Positions 21,243 to 30,286 of a DNA stretch of 64,000 bases are shown piece after piece. The notes beneath the pieces are model-generated. The model had not been told where the DNA came from. It saw only the letters and a list, made by a program, of their open reading frames with translations, and ran no database searches. The translations under genes and the position numbers were made by a program. Source of the DNA: Eubacteriaceae bacterium (GTDB lineage Bacteria > Bacillota > Clostridia > Lachnospirales > Lachnospiraceae); assembly GCA_902362875.1 (NCBI GenBank), contig CABIYF010000008.1, forward strand, positions 1 through 64,000, written 5' to 3'. Numbering within the stretch: position 1 is the stretch's first letter; every line of letters begins with the position of its first letter.

Positions 21243-22070
21243 TTATTTTTCATAAAGAAATTCTTCTTTTAAGTCTACATTGAAATCTTTTGCCAGATGT
21301 CTGAAGTTATCTGGTGTGATCGTCTGTAATTTATCTGGTCTTACGGCTAAGACTTTTAATAAGATAGCTGCTGCCTTTTCGATTGTGTGCATCAGACCGA
21401 ATGTGTTATCAAAGTCTTCTCCAGAGCAGAAGATTCCATGGTGTGCCCAGATGATCGCATCGTATTTTTTCATTAATTTGCTGGATTCCACAGCGATGTC
21501 TCTTCCACCTGGAACCATCCAAGGGATCACTCCAATTCCATCTGGGAAGATAACTGGGCATTCTGTCATCATTTCCCATAGTTCTCTTGTAAATACTTTG
21601 TCATCTAATGGAAGAACGAATGTTAAGGCGATGACATTTGGCACATGAGAGTGATAGATCACTCTGTGAAGTCCGTTTGTTGCTTTCTTCTTTACTTCGT
21701 GATTCATTAAGTGGGATGGCAGTTCACTTGTTGGAACTCCACCATCTACAAGTCCCCATACGATTCGATACTGTTTTCCTTCGGAATCAATTTCTACGAT
21801 CGCAATATTCTTTTCTGGTGCTAATGCTACGTTTCTGAAATATTTTCCAGAACCTGTCACTAAGAAATATTCTCCTGCAAGGTCAGGAACTTCTGTTCCG
21901 ATGTCTGTAAATTCTTTATCATAAGTAAACTGGTCTTTGACCTGTTCTACTTCTTCTGGTTTCATACGGTAGCTTGCATTTCCACCATTTCTTTCATGGA
22001 ATCCTAAAGCGTAACCGTCATCACACATTCTGATAAATCCCTGTACAAATTCTGCTTCTGTTACTTTCAT
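21243..22070 (-). CDS. rhaD: Rhamnulose-1-phosphate aldolase
   Basis: A 275-residue class II (zinc) aldolase that splits L-rhamnulose-1-phosphate into dihydroxyacetone phosphate and L-lactaldehyde. Visible: NGGNASYRM phosphate loop, LVTGSGKYF, zinc histidines in VIYHSHVPNVIAL and WAHHGIFCSG. It is the last gene of the rhamnose operon, 26 bases after rhaA. Length matches E. coli RhaD (274). Confidence 0.95.
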   Translation of the reverse strand: MKVTEAEFVQGFIRMCDDGYALGFHERNGGNASYRMKPEEVEQVKDQFTYDKEFTDIGTEVPDLAGEYFLVTGSGKYFRNVALAPEKNIAIVEIDSEGKQYRIVWGLVDGGVPTSELPSHLMNHEVKKKATNGLHRVIYHSHVPNVIALTFVLPLDDKVFTRELWEMMTECPVIFPDGIGVIPWMVPGGRDIAVESSKLMKKYDAIIWAHHGIFCSGEDFDNTFGLMHTIEKAAAILLKVLAVRPDKLQTITPDNFRHLAKDFNVDLKEEFLYEK

Positions 22071-22096
22071 TTTCTATGTCTCCTTCTATCTACCAA

Positions 22097-23362
22097 TTAT
22101 TTACGTTTTGCTAATACTTCTGTTTCGTATGCTTTGATCTCGTCAAACCATGCTCCGTCCACTGGTACGTTGCATTCTTCACAATACTGCGCCCAGATAT
22201 CTCCAAATGGCAATGTTTTTGTTTCTTCCTGACGAACCATCAGTTCTGTAAAATTTCCTTCATCCTGTAATTTCTTAAGATCTTCATTTGGTGTTACTAA
22301 TGCCATTAATAATGCTTTCTGGAAGTTTCTATATCCTACAGTCCATGCAGAAATACGGTTGATACTTGCATCAAAGTAATCTAATGCCATTTTGACTCTA
22401 TTTTCTAATCCACCGCAACGTACGATTTCTTTTGCGATTTCTCTTGTTTCATCATCAAATGCCACAACATGGTCAGAATCCCAACGAATTGGTCTTGTTA
22501 CATGAAGGGCAATCTCTGGGAAGAATGATAATAATGCTGGAATCTTATCAGATACAACTTCTGTTGGATGATAATGTCCGTTATCCATTAATGGAATGCA
22601 TTTATCTTTGTTCATTGCTGCATATGTTAAAGCAAATTCTGCACTTCCTGTTGTGTATGCTTCTACTCCAATTCCAAATACTTTGGATTCGATACATGGT
22701 TTTACAAGATTAAAGTCATATGGCTCTGAAAGGATCTGGTCAATAGAATCTTTGTAACGCATTCTTGGTCCCATGCGGTCTGCTGGAATATCTTTAAATC
22801 CATCTCCTGTCCAGATGTTCATGACACAAGGGATTCCTGTTTCTTCTGCGAAGTACTGGGAAATTCTGATACATGCTTTTCCGTGTTCGATCCAGAATTT
22901 TCTTACTTCTTCATCTGGGCTTGATAATGTTAAACCGTCTTTGATGTTTGGATGTGAGAAGAATGTTGGGTTAAAGTCAAGTCCCATTCCTCTTTCTTTG
23001 GCAAATTCTACCCAGCGTTTGAAATGTTTTGGCTCGATCTTATCTCTGTCTACATATTCTCCGTCTTCAAAGATCGCATAACTTGCATGAACGTTGATCT
23101 TCTTTGTTCCTGGCATCAGGCTCATTGCTTTGTCCATATCTGCAAATAATTCTTCTGGTGTTCTTGCAACTCCAGGGTAGTTTCCTGTTGTCTGGATTCC
23201 TCCTGTCAATGGTCCATCCTGATCAAATCCTTTGACATCATCTCCCTGCCAGCAGTGAAGGGATACTGGTGCTTTTTTTAATGTTTCGATGGCTTTATCT
23301 GTATCTACTCCGATTTTTGCATAGATTTCTTTTGCTGATTCATATCTTTCTTTTACTGTCAT
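22097..23362 (-). CDS. rhaA: L-rhamnose isomerase
   Basis: A 421-residue isomerase converting L-rhamnose to L-rhamnulose in the cytosol. It shows typical RhaA segments (VSLHCWQGDDVKGFD, GIQTTGNYPG, LDFNPTFFSHPN, MDNGHYHPTEVVSDKIPALL), including the metal-binding aspartate and histidines. Length is as in E. coli RhaA (419). It lies between rhaB and rhaD. Confidence 0.97.
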   Translation of the reverse strand: MTVKERYESAKEIYAKIGVDTDKAIETLKKAPVSLHCWQGDDVKGFDQDGPLTGGIQTTGNYPGVARTPEELFADMDKAMSLMPGTKKINVHASYAIFEDGEYVDRDKIEPKHFKRWVEFAKERGMGLDFNPTFFSHPNIKDGLTLSSPDEEVRKFWIEHGKACIRISQYFAEETGIPCVMNIWTGDGFKDIPADRMGPRMRYKDSIDQILSEPYDFNLVKPCIESKVFGIGVEAYTTGSAEFALTYAAMNKDKCIPLMDNGHYHPTEVVSDKIPALLSFFPEIALHVTRPIRWDSDHVVAFDDETREIAKEIVRCGGLENRVKMALDYFDASINRISAWTVGYRNFQKALLMALVTPNEDLKKLQDEGNFTELMVRQEETKTLPFGDIWAQYCEECNVPVDGAWFDEIKAYETEVLAKRK

Positions 23363-23395
23363 AATCTTTTCTCCTATTTTTATTTAAATTATTAA

Positions 23396-24796
23396 CTATG
23401 GCTGATATTTTTTAATTTCAAATGATTCACTGATGCATTTTCTTGCATCTTTTAAATCTTTAAATTCTTTGTTCGCTAACATCTGTACAGCAAGATTTCC
23501 GATTGCTGTTGCTTCCGCTGGCCCTGCGTAGATCTCACATCCTGTTTGTTTTGCTGTGATCTTATTTAAATACTCTGCATTGGCTCCACCACCAACAACA
23601 TAGACTCTCTTATATTTCTTTCCTGTATGTTCTTCCATCTGTTTGATCGTATCACCATAACATTTACCTAAACTGTTATAGATCACAGATGCAACTTCCC
23701 ATTCGTTTTGTGGTACTTGCTGACCTGTCTCTTCACAATATTTCTTCACTGCACTGATCATGCTTTTTGGTGCTAAAAACATATCATTGTTACAATCAAC
23801 GATGGATGGGATCGTTTGTTTTGATGCCATATCACAGATGTATGCGAAAGAATATTCTGCTTCAAATTCTTTCTTTACGGACTGGATCATCCATAATCCC
23901 ATGATATTCTTTAAATAACGGAATCTATGATCGTATCCACCTTCATTTGTGAAGTTATCCTGCATACTTTCTAAGGTACAATCTGCATCCAGAAGTTCTG
24001 TTCCCATTAAAGACCATGTACCAGAACTGATGTATAACTGGTCATCTTCTACAGTTGGAATTGCGACAACCGCAGATCCTGTATCATGGGTTGCTGGTAA
24101 GATGACTTTACATGAAAATCCTATTTCTTCTTCGATTTCTTTACTAAAATCACCTACGATAGTTCCTGGATCAGAAATCTCTCCGAAAATCTTTTCTGGA
24201 TATCCCAGACGTTTGATCAAGTCAAAATCCCAATCATTTGTCTTTGGATTTAACAGCTGTGTTGTTGTTGCATTTGTATATTCTGTTTTCTTAACTCCTG
24301 TTAATAAGAAGTTAAAATAATCTGGGATCATCAACATGTTTTCGGCCTGTTCAAATAACTGTGGTTCCTGCTGTTTGACTGCCATCAGCTGATAGATCGT
24401 ATTAAAGATCTGTTTCTGGATTCCTGTTCTTTTGTACAGGTGTTTCAATGAAATCTCTTCATATACTTTTGTATCCATTCCTGTGGTTCTGCTGTCTCTG
24501 TATCCGTAAGTTTTCCCAAGAACCTTGTCATCTTTATCTAGCAGAACATAATCAACCGCCCATGTATCGATTCCCATGTAAGAAGGAATTTTTCCTAATT
24601 CTTTACATTTTTTAAGGCCTTCTTTGATCTCATAAAATAATGCATCAACATTCCAGCAAAGACTTCCATCCACTTCTTCCATTCCATTTGGGAATCGGTA
24701 AATTTCTTCTAATTTCATTTTTCCATCTTCGATCGTTCCAAGCATATGTCTTCCGCTTGATGCTCCGATATCAATGGCTAAATAATATTCGCTCAT
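23396..24796 (-). CDS. rhaB: Rhamnulokinase
   Basis: A 466-residue FGGY-family kinase that phosphorylates L-rhamnulose at C1. The N-terminal phosphate loop AIDIGASSGRHMLG, MGIDTWAVDYVLLD, and the ATP-site VVGGGANAEYLNKITA are all present. It lies between rhaM and rhaA with 33-37 base gaps. Confidence 0.96.
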   Translation of the reverse strand: MSEYYLAIDIGASSGRHMLGTIEDGKMKLEEIYRFPNGMEEVDGSLCWNVDALFYEIKEGLKKCKELGKIPSYMGIDTWAVDYVLLDKDDKVLGKTYGYRDSRTTGMDTKVYEEISLKHLYKRTGIQKQIFNTIYQLMAVKQQEPQLFEQAENMLMIPDYFNFLLTGVKKTEYTNATTTQLLNPKTNDWDFDLIKRLGYPEKIFGEISDPGTIVGDFSKEIEEEIGFSCKVILPATHDTGSAVVAIPTVEDDQLYISSGTWSLMGTELLDADCTLESMQDNFTNEGGYDHRFRYLKNIMGLWMIQSVKKEFEAEYSFAYICDMASKQTIPSIVDCNNDMFLAPKSMISAVKKYCEETGQQVPQNEWEVASVIYNSLGKCYGDTIKQMEEHTGKKYKRVYVVGGGANAEYLNKITAKQTGCEIYAGPAEATAIGNLAVQMLANKEFKDLKDARKCISESFEIKKYQP

Positions 24797-24833
24797 GATT
24801 CTCTCCTTGTCTAAATTTCCTAATTTAAATCTC

Positions 24834-25148
24834 TTAATCTAAATGAAATACCAGATTCAGATCTTTGCTGACAGGACTGTTATCTTCATTGGTTTCCATA
24901 ATATCTGCCATAAAATCCCACCATTTACGGTTAATCTTTGTATCTGCACTCTGTGCCCATTTTTCTTCATCTTCAATTTCGATATATCCATATAAGACAT
25001 CGGTTTCTGGATCTAGATAAATAGAATAATTTTTTCCTCCATATTCATGGATCATATCTTTCATTTCCGGCCATAACTGGTTGTGTCTTTTTTCATACTC
25101 TTTTTCCATTCCTGGATATAATTTCATTTTAAAACCTTTACAGATCAT
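24834..25148 (-). CDS. rhaM: L-rhamnose mutarotase
   Basis: A 104-residue RhaM that interconverts the alpha and beta anomers of L-rhamnose. It is collinear with E. coli RhaM from the first residue, with the key KRHNQLWPEM, NYSIYLD, NRKWWDFMADIM and NEDNSPVS motifs. The start overlaps the permease stop by 11 bases, showing translational coupling. Confidence 0.95.
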   Translation of the reverse strand: MICKGFKMKLYPGMEKEYEKRHNQLWPEMKDMIHEYGGKNYSIYLDPETDVLYGYIEIEDEEKWAQSADTKINRKWWDFMADIMETNEDNSPVSKDLNLVFHLD

Positions 25149-26868
25149 TTGCTAAATCCTCCGCTCCTGTTACATTGCCTTCTTTTTCGGCATATCCATA
25201 TTTTAAATAAGTTGCTAATCCACCTAATACGAAATAAACGATGGTAATTGGGAAGGAATATGTTTTCCACTGTAATACGCTAGCTTTCCCTAGAAATACA
25301 CTGATCGTAAAGATTGCAAATGCTGCCAATACAACATAAGATGCTCTTGCTGCTAATTTTTGTAATCCAGGGTTCTTTGATACGTAATTTACCTGTTCTT
25401 CATCTTCCTCTTCCTGAATCTTTTCTAATTCTTCCATAACTTTCTTTTCTTCTTCTACCTGTGCACTATAATCATCTCTTGCACCCATATTTAATGCTAA
25501 GATAACATAAGCGATCATTGCGATCAGATATGTTGGCAGGAATAAGAAATAGGAATGTATCGTTCCTGTGATCGTCATGTAACTTACAAATGCAAGTGAC
25601 AATAACCAAGCGATCAGCCCTGCGTAATTGATCTTTAATCCTTTATAAGATGCCCAGCATCTTGTTCCACCTAATTTTGGAATAATCCAGTGTTCTGCAA
25701 ATACAATCGCTCCAATTGCTGGTACTACTAATACAATGATATTTACGATCGTCATGATATTCATTGTGATTGGGAAACATCCGACCAATGTCATGACTGC
25801 TCCTACACCATATGTAACTTTCTTTGGTGATATTTTTGTAAAAATTGTTTCATATGCAAGACTTGCACGATAAATACTTGGGTTTGCTGTTGTCCATCCT
25901 GCGATGATAACCGCTAGTAATCCGGTTGCTCCAAGAACTGCACTTGTGATCGCTCCTGAATCCAGGATCAATAATGACTTATTTAATAAGATAGAAGCTG
26001 TAGCTCCCATGATTCTAGCACTTCCCCATGCAAAGAAATGCCCGATAAACATTCCATAAGATGTAACAAATCCGTATTTTGGTGTTTTTGCATAACGGAA
26101 TAATGCCATATCGTTTAATCCACCGTGATATGCAAGGTTACACATCCATGCAAATCCTGCAACATGGAACATAGTAAGTTTTTGTCCACCCTTGATGACT
26201 GCACCGCTCCACACACTTGTGTTCATCAGATTCATGAAATCTCCAAAACTATGAAGATTTGCTGCTCCTGTTGCTCTGATCAACTGTGGAATAACTACAA
26301 AGAATCCTGCCATAAACACGACGATCATCCATGGAACACAGACAGATGAGAATTTAGCAACTGCCTCAAATCCATTTGCTGCTACTAATGTTACAATGAT
26401 TCCAAGTACGATAACGACTAATACAAATTTAATATCTGTTGGATACCATTCTGTCTGTAATTTGATTCCAAAGATTTCCCTGACTGCTGAGGCCGATACG
26501 GTTAACATCGATGCCGCCATTGCTATAGAGGCAAGTCCCCAGACAATGTTATAAATCTTTTGCATGTAAGGTCCCATAACCTTCTTCAAGTAAGAATACA
26601 ATGTTAATCTTGTATCAACACCGATCGGTGCACAGATCAATGCATATGTTAATGTTGCCAGGATATTTCCGATAAACAAGCCGATGAAAATATCTGTTGC
26701 CTTTACTCCTAATGTAACTAATGTTGCCCCGATTACGAACTCAGTAGCTGCGATATGTTCTCCTCCATAGATTCCGAAGAAGTTTCCAAGACCTGAAACA
26801 TTCTTTTTGGAAATCGGACGATCTTCCATAGGAATCGCTGCTGCCATGGCTTTATAATTTTTTGCCAT
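25138..26868 (-). CDS. NCS1-like permease, probable L-rhamnose importer
   Basis: A 576-residue membrane protein with about 12 spans, similar to cytosine/purine permeases of the NCS1 type (ISKKNVSGLGNFFGIYGGEH, AWTTANPSIYRASLAYETIF-type segment near residue 335). A cytosolic acidic stretch (EEEKKVMEELEKIQEEEDEEQ) lies near residue 470, which is longer than usual in the family. It heads the rhamnose operon and overlaps rhaM, so L-rhamnose uptake is very likely although the fold class is known for nucleobases. Start follows AAAAGGAGGAAGAAACG. Confidence 0.85.
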   Translation of the reverse strand: MAKNYKAMAAAIPMEDRPISKKNVSGLGNFFGIYGGEHIAATEFVIGATLVTLGVKATDIFIGLFIGNILATLTYALICAPIGVDTRLTLYSYLKKVMGPYMQKIYNIVWGLASIAMAASMLTVSASAVREIFGIKLQTEWYPTDIKFVLVVIVLGIIVTLVAANGFEAVAKFSSVCVPWMIVVFMAGFFVVIPQLIRATGAANLHSFGDFMNLMNTSVWSGAVIKGGQKLTMFHVAGFAWMCNLAYHGGLNDMALFRYAKTPKYGFVTSYGMFIGHFFAWGSARIMGATASILLNKSLLILDSGAITSAVLGATGLLAVIIAGWTTANPSIYRASLAYETIFTKISPKKVTYGVGAVMTLVGCFPITMNIMTIVNIIVLVVPAIGAIVFAEHWIIPKLGGTRCWASYKGLKINYAGLIAWLLSLAFVSYMTITGTIHSYFLFLPTYLIAMIAYVILALNMGARDDYSAQVEEEKKVMEELEKIQEEEDEEQVNYVSKNPGLQKLAARASYVVLAAFAIFTISVFLGKASVLQWKTYSFPITIVYFVLGGLATYLKYGYAEKEGNVTGAEDLANDL

Positions 26869-26934
26869 CGTTTCTTCCTCCTTTTCGATTCGTGCTCTTC
26901 ATTTGATGACTTTATTATATCTTTCATCGAGCAA

Positions 26935-26970
26935 AAAAATTAGGACACAGCTTGACGAAAACTGTGTCCT
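26935..26970 (-). terminator. Terminator after the rhamnose AraC regulator
   Basis: AGGACACAG at 26942-26950 pairs with CTGTGTCCT at 26962-26970, and on the minus strand a T-run (plus A-run 26934-26940) follows. It separates the regulator from the permease operon, whose minus-strand TATAAT lies just beyond. Confidence 0.8.
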
Positions 26971-26999
26971 AATTTTGCAATTATGTAATTTTTTTGTCC

Positions 27000-27965
27000 T
27001 TATTTGCTTTGCTTCCGATATTCTTTTGGTGATATCTGATATTTCTCTTTGAATTTGCGGTAGAAATAACTGCTGTTTTCATAACCACATGCTACCATGA
27101 TATCTGCAATCGGCAGATCTGTCTCACTTAAGAACATACTTGCTTTCTCAAAACGTTTCTCTTGTAGTAGTTCTTTAAATGTATGCCCTGTCTCCTGTTT
27201 AATCGTTCTTGATAGCACGGATAAAGACTGGTTTAAATCTTCCGCAAGATCTGTAAGGTTAGCATCCCGATAGTGCTGATTGATGTATCTCATCGTTGTC
27301 TCGATCAGGATATCATGATAGTTCATTTGTGTATTCTTTTGTGCCGTTTCAATTCTGTTAATGATCTGCAAAAAGACCAATCCCATTGTATATTGATTGA
27401 TCATTTCATGGTTTTTTTCATTCGTAAACAGATTCAGGGCAATATTTTCCATCAGATTATCTACCACTGGTTCATGTCCTAATTTAAAATAAAGATATTT
27501 TGACCCCGTATCATTATTTCTTAACACGCTGACAAGAAATTCTGCCAGAATATTGTCTTTATTAAGCATTCCAAGTGGGATATCAAAGAACTCTGGGAGT
27601 GCCATAAAATTAAGACCAATATCATGAATTCCAGCTTCTTCAATGCTATGTTTTACTTCTTTATTCAAAAACAGGATATCTCCTGCTTCCATGACAATCC
27701 GTTCTCCTTCGATCCAGTTTGCGATCGTCCCCTGACAGACGTATAAAATCTCAATATAATTATGTCCATGTTCCGGGAAATCCACGAAACGGCAGTGTTT
27801 GCGTACACTTAAATACTCTCCCTGCCGGATCAGTCTCTTTGCGTCCACTTCGAATTTATCTTTTGATGAATAAATGTCCCATACGACCTGCTGCTTTTCT
27901 CCAGATAAAACTCTCTTTTCTTCGTCGGTGATCAGTTCTAATTCTTTTATAATTTCTTGCCGCAT
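27000..27965 (-). CDS. AraC-family regulator of rhamnose operon
   Basis: A regulator of 321 residues starting MRQEIIKEL; AAAAGGAGAAAATCT supports this ATG over a start nine codons upstream. A cupin-type sugar-binding domain (DFPEHGHNYIEILYVCQG) is followed by a C-terminal double HTH (ANLTDLAEDLNQSLSVLSR, IADIMVACGYENSSYFYRKF). It lies directly upstream of the rhamnose operon, so it is likely the RhaS/RhaR-type activator. An insertion element ends about 100 bases before its start codon. Confidence 0.88.
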   Translation of the reverse strand: MRQEIIKELELITDEEKRVLSGEKQQVVWDIYSSKDKFEVDAKRLIRQGEYLSVRKHCRFVDFPEHGHNYIEILYVCQGTIANWIEGERIVMEAGDILFLNKEVKHSIEEAGIHDIGLNFMALPEFFDIPLGMLNKDNILAEFLVSVLRNNDTGSKYLYFKLGHEPVVDNLMENIALNLFTNEKNHEMINQYTMGLVFLQIINRIETAQKNTQMNYHDILIETTMRYINQHYRDANLTDLAEDLNQSLSVLSRTIKQETGHTFKELLQEKRFEKASMFLSETDLPIADIMVACGYENSSYFYRKFKEKYQISPKEYRKQSK

Positions 27966-28065
27966 AGATTTTCTCCTTTTTAATCTGTACACATATTTTT
28001 ATGATCATGACAACAGAAAAAGCACAGATACATCCTGCACCTGTGTTTTCCTTTGAGTTTTCATT

Positions 28066-28231
28066 ATGTGACATACTCCCACCACTTAAATCCCTGATTT
28101 TGAAGTGGGGGCTTCTTGTTCAATGCCTCTACTGAGCCAAGTATCTACAAGCTATCCTCGCGTGCCCCGCGATTCTTTTGCCCGGACACGGGCGTGTTTT
28201 CTTATTATCCAACTGTCCGGATACGGACAGT
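28066..28231 (-). ncRNA. Candidate omegaRNA (right-end guide RNA scaffold) of TnpB
   Basis: Downstream of tnpB, on the same strand, are GC-richer hairpins (CTGTCCGTATCCGGACAG near 28209-28226; CCCACTT/AAGTGG stem at 28078-28113) ending in AGTATGTCAC at the element edge. In known IS605 systems the RNA of this region binds TnpB, and bases beyond the edge act as the guide. Here the guide would start about 28065 and read ATAATGAAAACTC. Exact ends are inferred. Confidence 0.6.
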
Positions 28232-29335
28232 TTATGCTGTCAACATCCTTCTTGCCTCTTCACGGATGTTAATCGCTGCATTGCGATCTCTGTCCATCTC
28301 ATTTCCACACTCACAGTGATAAACTCTTTCGGATAATTTCAGCTCTTTCTTTATCCTTCCACATTTACAGCATTTTTTACTGGAAGGAAAGAAACGGTCT
28401 ACCTTTACCATTTTCTTTCCCTGCCACGCCAGTTTATAGTCCAACATTTCCCTGAACAGTCCATATCCATTATCCTGTACGCTTTTTCCGAAGTGCATGC
28501 ACTGACCCATTGCTTTCATATCGATATCTTCCACCGCAACTGCATCATAACTGTCTGCGATCTTCCGGCTGAGTTTGTGCAGATGATCTCTTCGCTTATT
28601 TCGTATCTTTTCATGACATCTGGCAACTTTCTTTTTCTGCAGTTCATAGTTATGGCTTCCTCGTACACATCTTGACAACTTTCGCTGCTCCCTCGCCAGT
28701 CTTTTTTCATTTTTTCTGAAAAAACCTGCTTCTTCCGTCTCGATCTTTTCTGAAAACACTGCCATCCCCTGCATTGCATAATCTATCCCAAGTATCTTTG
28801 CAGTACTATAGTCTGGTTCAGCTGCTTGGTTTTCACAGCTGTATCCTTCATACAGCAGACTTGCAAAATATTTTCCAGATGGTTCCATACTGACCGTCAC
28901 TGATTTCAACCGAAGACCTTCTGCTGGCTCCCTGTGCTTTTTCATGGCGATCCATTTTAATTTCGGAAGTCGGATCTTCTTACTTTCCACCAGGATATTT
29001 CCATTGACCACATTCGTTGTATAGCTGTTTCTGGAATGATGTTTTGACTTGAATCTTGGAAATCCAGTCTTGGGATCCCGAAAAAAATTCTTATATGCCT
29101 TTTCCAGATGAAGCTGGACATTTGCCAGTGCCAACGAATCTACTTCTTTCAGAAATGGATATTCCCTTTTATACATGGCTGGTGTGTTTTTTAACATTTT
29201 CTTTGTCTTATCATACTCTCGAATCTTATCATTAAGCATCTGATTGTACAGAAAACGACAACAGCCAAATGTTTTGCCAAGAAGTATCTTCTGTTCTTCT
29301 GTCGGATAGATTCGGAAACGATATGCTATGTTCAA
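28232..29335 (-). CDS. tnpB: IS605 OrfB / TnpB RNA-guided nuclease
   Basis: A 367-residue TnpB with TTG start whose T overlaps the tnpA stop. The helix-turn-helix-like N-terminus (RFRIYPTEEQKILLGKTFGC) is followed by a RuvC-type nuclease. Catalytic residues look intact: D185 in ILGIDYAMQG, E269 in AVEDIDMKAM and D350 in DRDRNAAINI. The zinc ribbon has C322-x2-C325 and C341-x-C343; the last pair is tighter than the usual C-x2-C, which may affect metal binding. Probably still able to cut RNA-guided targets; transposition needs a TnpA from elsewhere. Confidence 0.9.
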   Translation of the reverse strand: MNIAYRFRIYPTEEQKILLGKTFGCCRFLYNQMLNDKIREYDKTKKMLKNTPAMYKREYPFLKEVDSLALANVQLHLEKAYKNFFRDPKTGFPRFKSKHHSRNSYTTNVVNGNILVESKKIRLPKLKWIAMKKHREPAEGLRLKSVTVSMEPSGKYFASLLYEGYSCENQAAEPDYSTAKILGIDYAMQGMAVFSEKIETEEAGFFRKNEKRLAREQRKLSRCVRGSHNYELQKKKVARCHEKIRNKRRDHLHKLSRKIADSYDAVAVEDIDMKAMGQCMHFGKSVQDNGYGLFREMLDYKLAWQGKKMVKVDRFFPSSKKCCKCGRIKKELKLSERVYHCECGNEMDRDRNAAINIREEARRMLTA

Positions 29336-29485
29336 TACTTTTTCTCTCCCTGGGTTTCAATGTATTGACGGATCACTTCTACTGGAGTGCCTGCTACTGG
29401 CACTTTTATAAGCATTGATAAATTTACTAAGTTCTGTCCTCGGCTGTGCACGGAACATTACATGCACATGATCAATGTCATGATT
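29332..29485 (-). pseudogene. tnpA: IS200-type tnpA remnant
   Basis: Two tnpA pieces in different frames can be read. One includes the HUH histidines and reads [12 protein letters not shown] followed by [14 protein letters not shown]. The other is the C-terminus [17 protein letters not shown], ending in a TGA that overlaps the tnpB TTG. A stop precedes the first piece and about 25 codons between the pieces are missing, so the gene is truncated and internally deleted. Confidence 0.8.
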
Positions 29486-29660
29486 CTATTATACCATGGA
29501 TCACTCTATCGAACAAGTGTTCTTTTCGTTTTTACGCAATTCATCTCCCACCTGCAGAGGAAGGAGAATTCTTGCTATATTATGTTAAATGGGTGTTCAT
29601 GTGTTTATGGTTTTATTATAGCAGATTTAAAACTTTACAATAGGACCTTTTTTTCTTTTT

Positions 29661-30284
29661 TTATGTCTTTATTTTACTTTTTAATAACATTAGTGCTTTC
29701 TTTTCAATCCTGCTTACATAGGATCTTGAAATATGAAGTTTTTTTGCTACTTCTTTTTGTGTCATTGGTTCTCTTCCATAAAGTCCATAACGCATGATCA
29801 GTGTCTTCTTCTCCTTATTCATCTCCATTTTCTCTAATTCTTCATAGATTCTTTTGATATTTTCTTTCTGCTCGATCTTTTTGATCAAATCCGTTTCCTG
29901 TGTTCCTAGAATATCTAACAGATGGATCTCGTTTCCTTCTTTATCTATCCCGATTGGCTCATAAAGGGATGTGTTCTTTGATGTTTTCTTTTCCTGACGA
30001 AGCATCATCAATAATTCATTTTCAATACATCTTGCCGCATATGTGACCAGCCGATGCCCTTTATTGATATCATACGTATTAATTGCTTTGATTAAGCCAA
30101 TCGTACCGATTGATATCATATCTTCCTTTTCCCGTTCCAGATTATGATATTTTTTTACGATATGTGCAACTAAACGAAGATTGTGTTCCACTAACAGATT
30201 TCTTGCATTCAGGTCTCCCTGGCGGCTTAGGAGCAGATAACGTCGTTCTTCCTGTGGTGATAAAGGTTGTAAAAACTCTTGCAA
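29661..30284 (-). CDS. sigK: Sporulation sigma factor SigK (no pro-sequence, no skin interruption)
   Basis: A 207-residue late mother-cell sigma factor. Region 2 (NLRLVAHIVKKYHNLEREKEDMISIG) and region 4 (MTQKEVAKKLHISRSYVSRIEKKAL) are complete in one frame, so no prophage-like skin element splits it. The N-terminus MQEFLQPLSPQEE aligns with mature SigK and lacks the 20-residue hydrophobic pro-sequence of Bacillus, as in Clostridioides difficile. The start is TTG after AGAAGG, with an in-frame stop six codons upstream excluding a longer protein. Its start lies inside a large inverted repeat. Confidence 0.88.
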   Translation of the reverse strand: MQEFLQPLSPQEERRYLLLSRQGDLNARNLLVEHNLRLVAHIVKKYHNLEREKEDMISIGTIGLIKAINTYDINKGHRLVTYAARCIENELLMMLRQEKKTSKNTSLYEPIGIDKEGNEIHLLDILGTQETDLIKKIEQKENIKRIYEELEKMEMNKEKKTLIMRYGLYGREPMTQKEVAKKLHISRSYVSRIEKKALMLLKSKIKT

Positions 30285-30286
30285 AA

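Larger units (their letters stand above)
28066..29600 (-). mobile_element. IS200/IS605-family element, tnpA broken and tnpB intact
   Basis: The element consists of a right end with an imperfect hairpin at 28078-28113, intact tnpB (28232-29335), a decayed tnpA (29332-29485) and a probable left-end hairpin at about 29550-29572 (CTCCCACCT opposite AGGAAGGAG with two mismatches). Borders are approximate. There are no terminal inverted repeats, as expected for HUH transposons. It lies between sigK and the rhamnose regulator. Confidence 0.8.

Noticed and set aside
28066..29600. Classical IS with terminal inverted repeats and transposase ORF pair
   Set aside because: No terminal inverted repeats; the HUH-type tnpA pieces, TnpB and subterminal hairpins identify IS200/IS605.
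29387..29797. 136-residue plus-strand frame over the sigK end and tnpA remnant
   Set aside because: Overlaps sigK antisense, and its region reads as tnpA fragments on the other strand.
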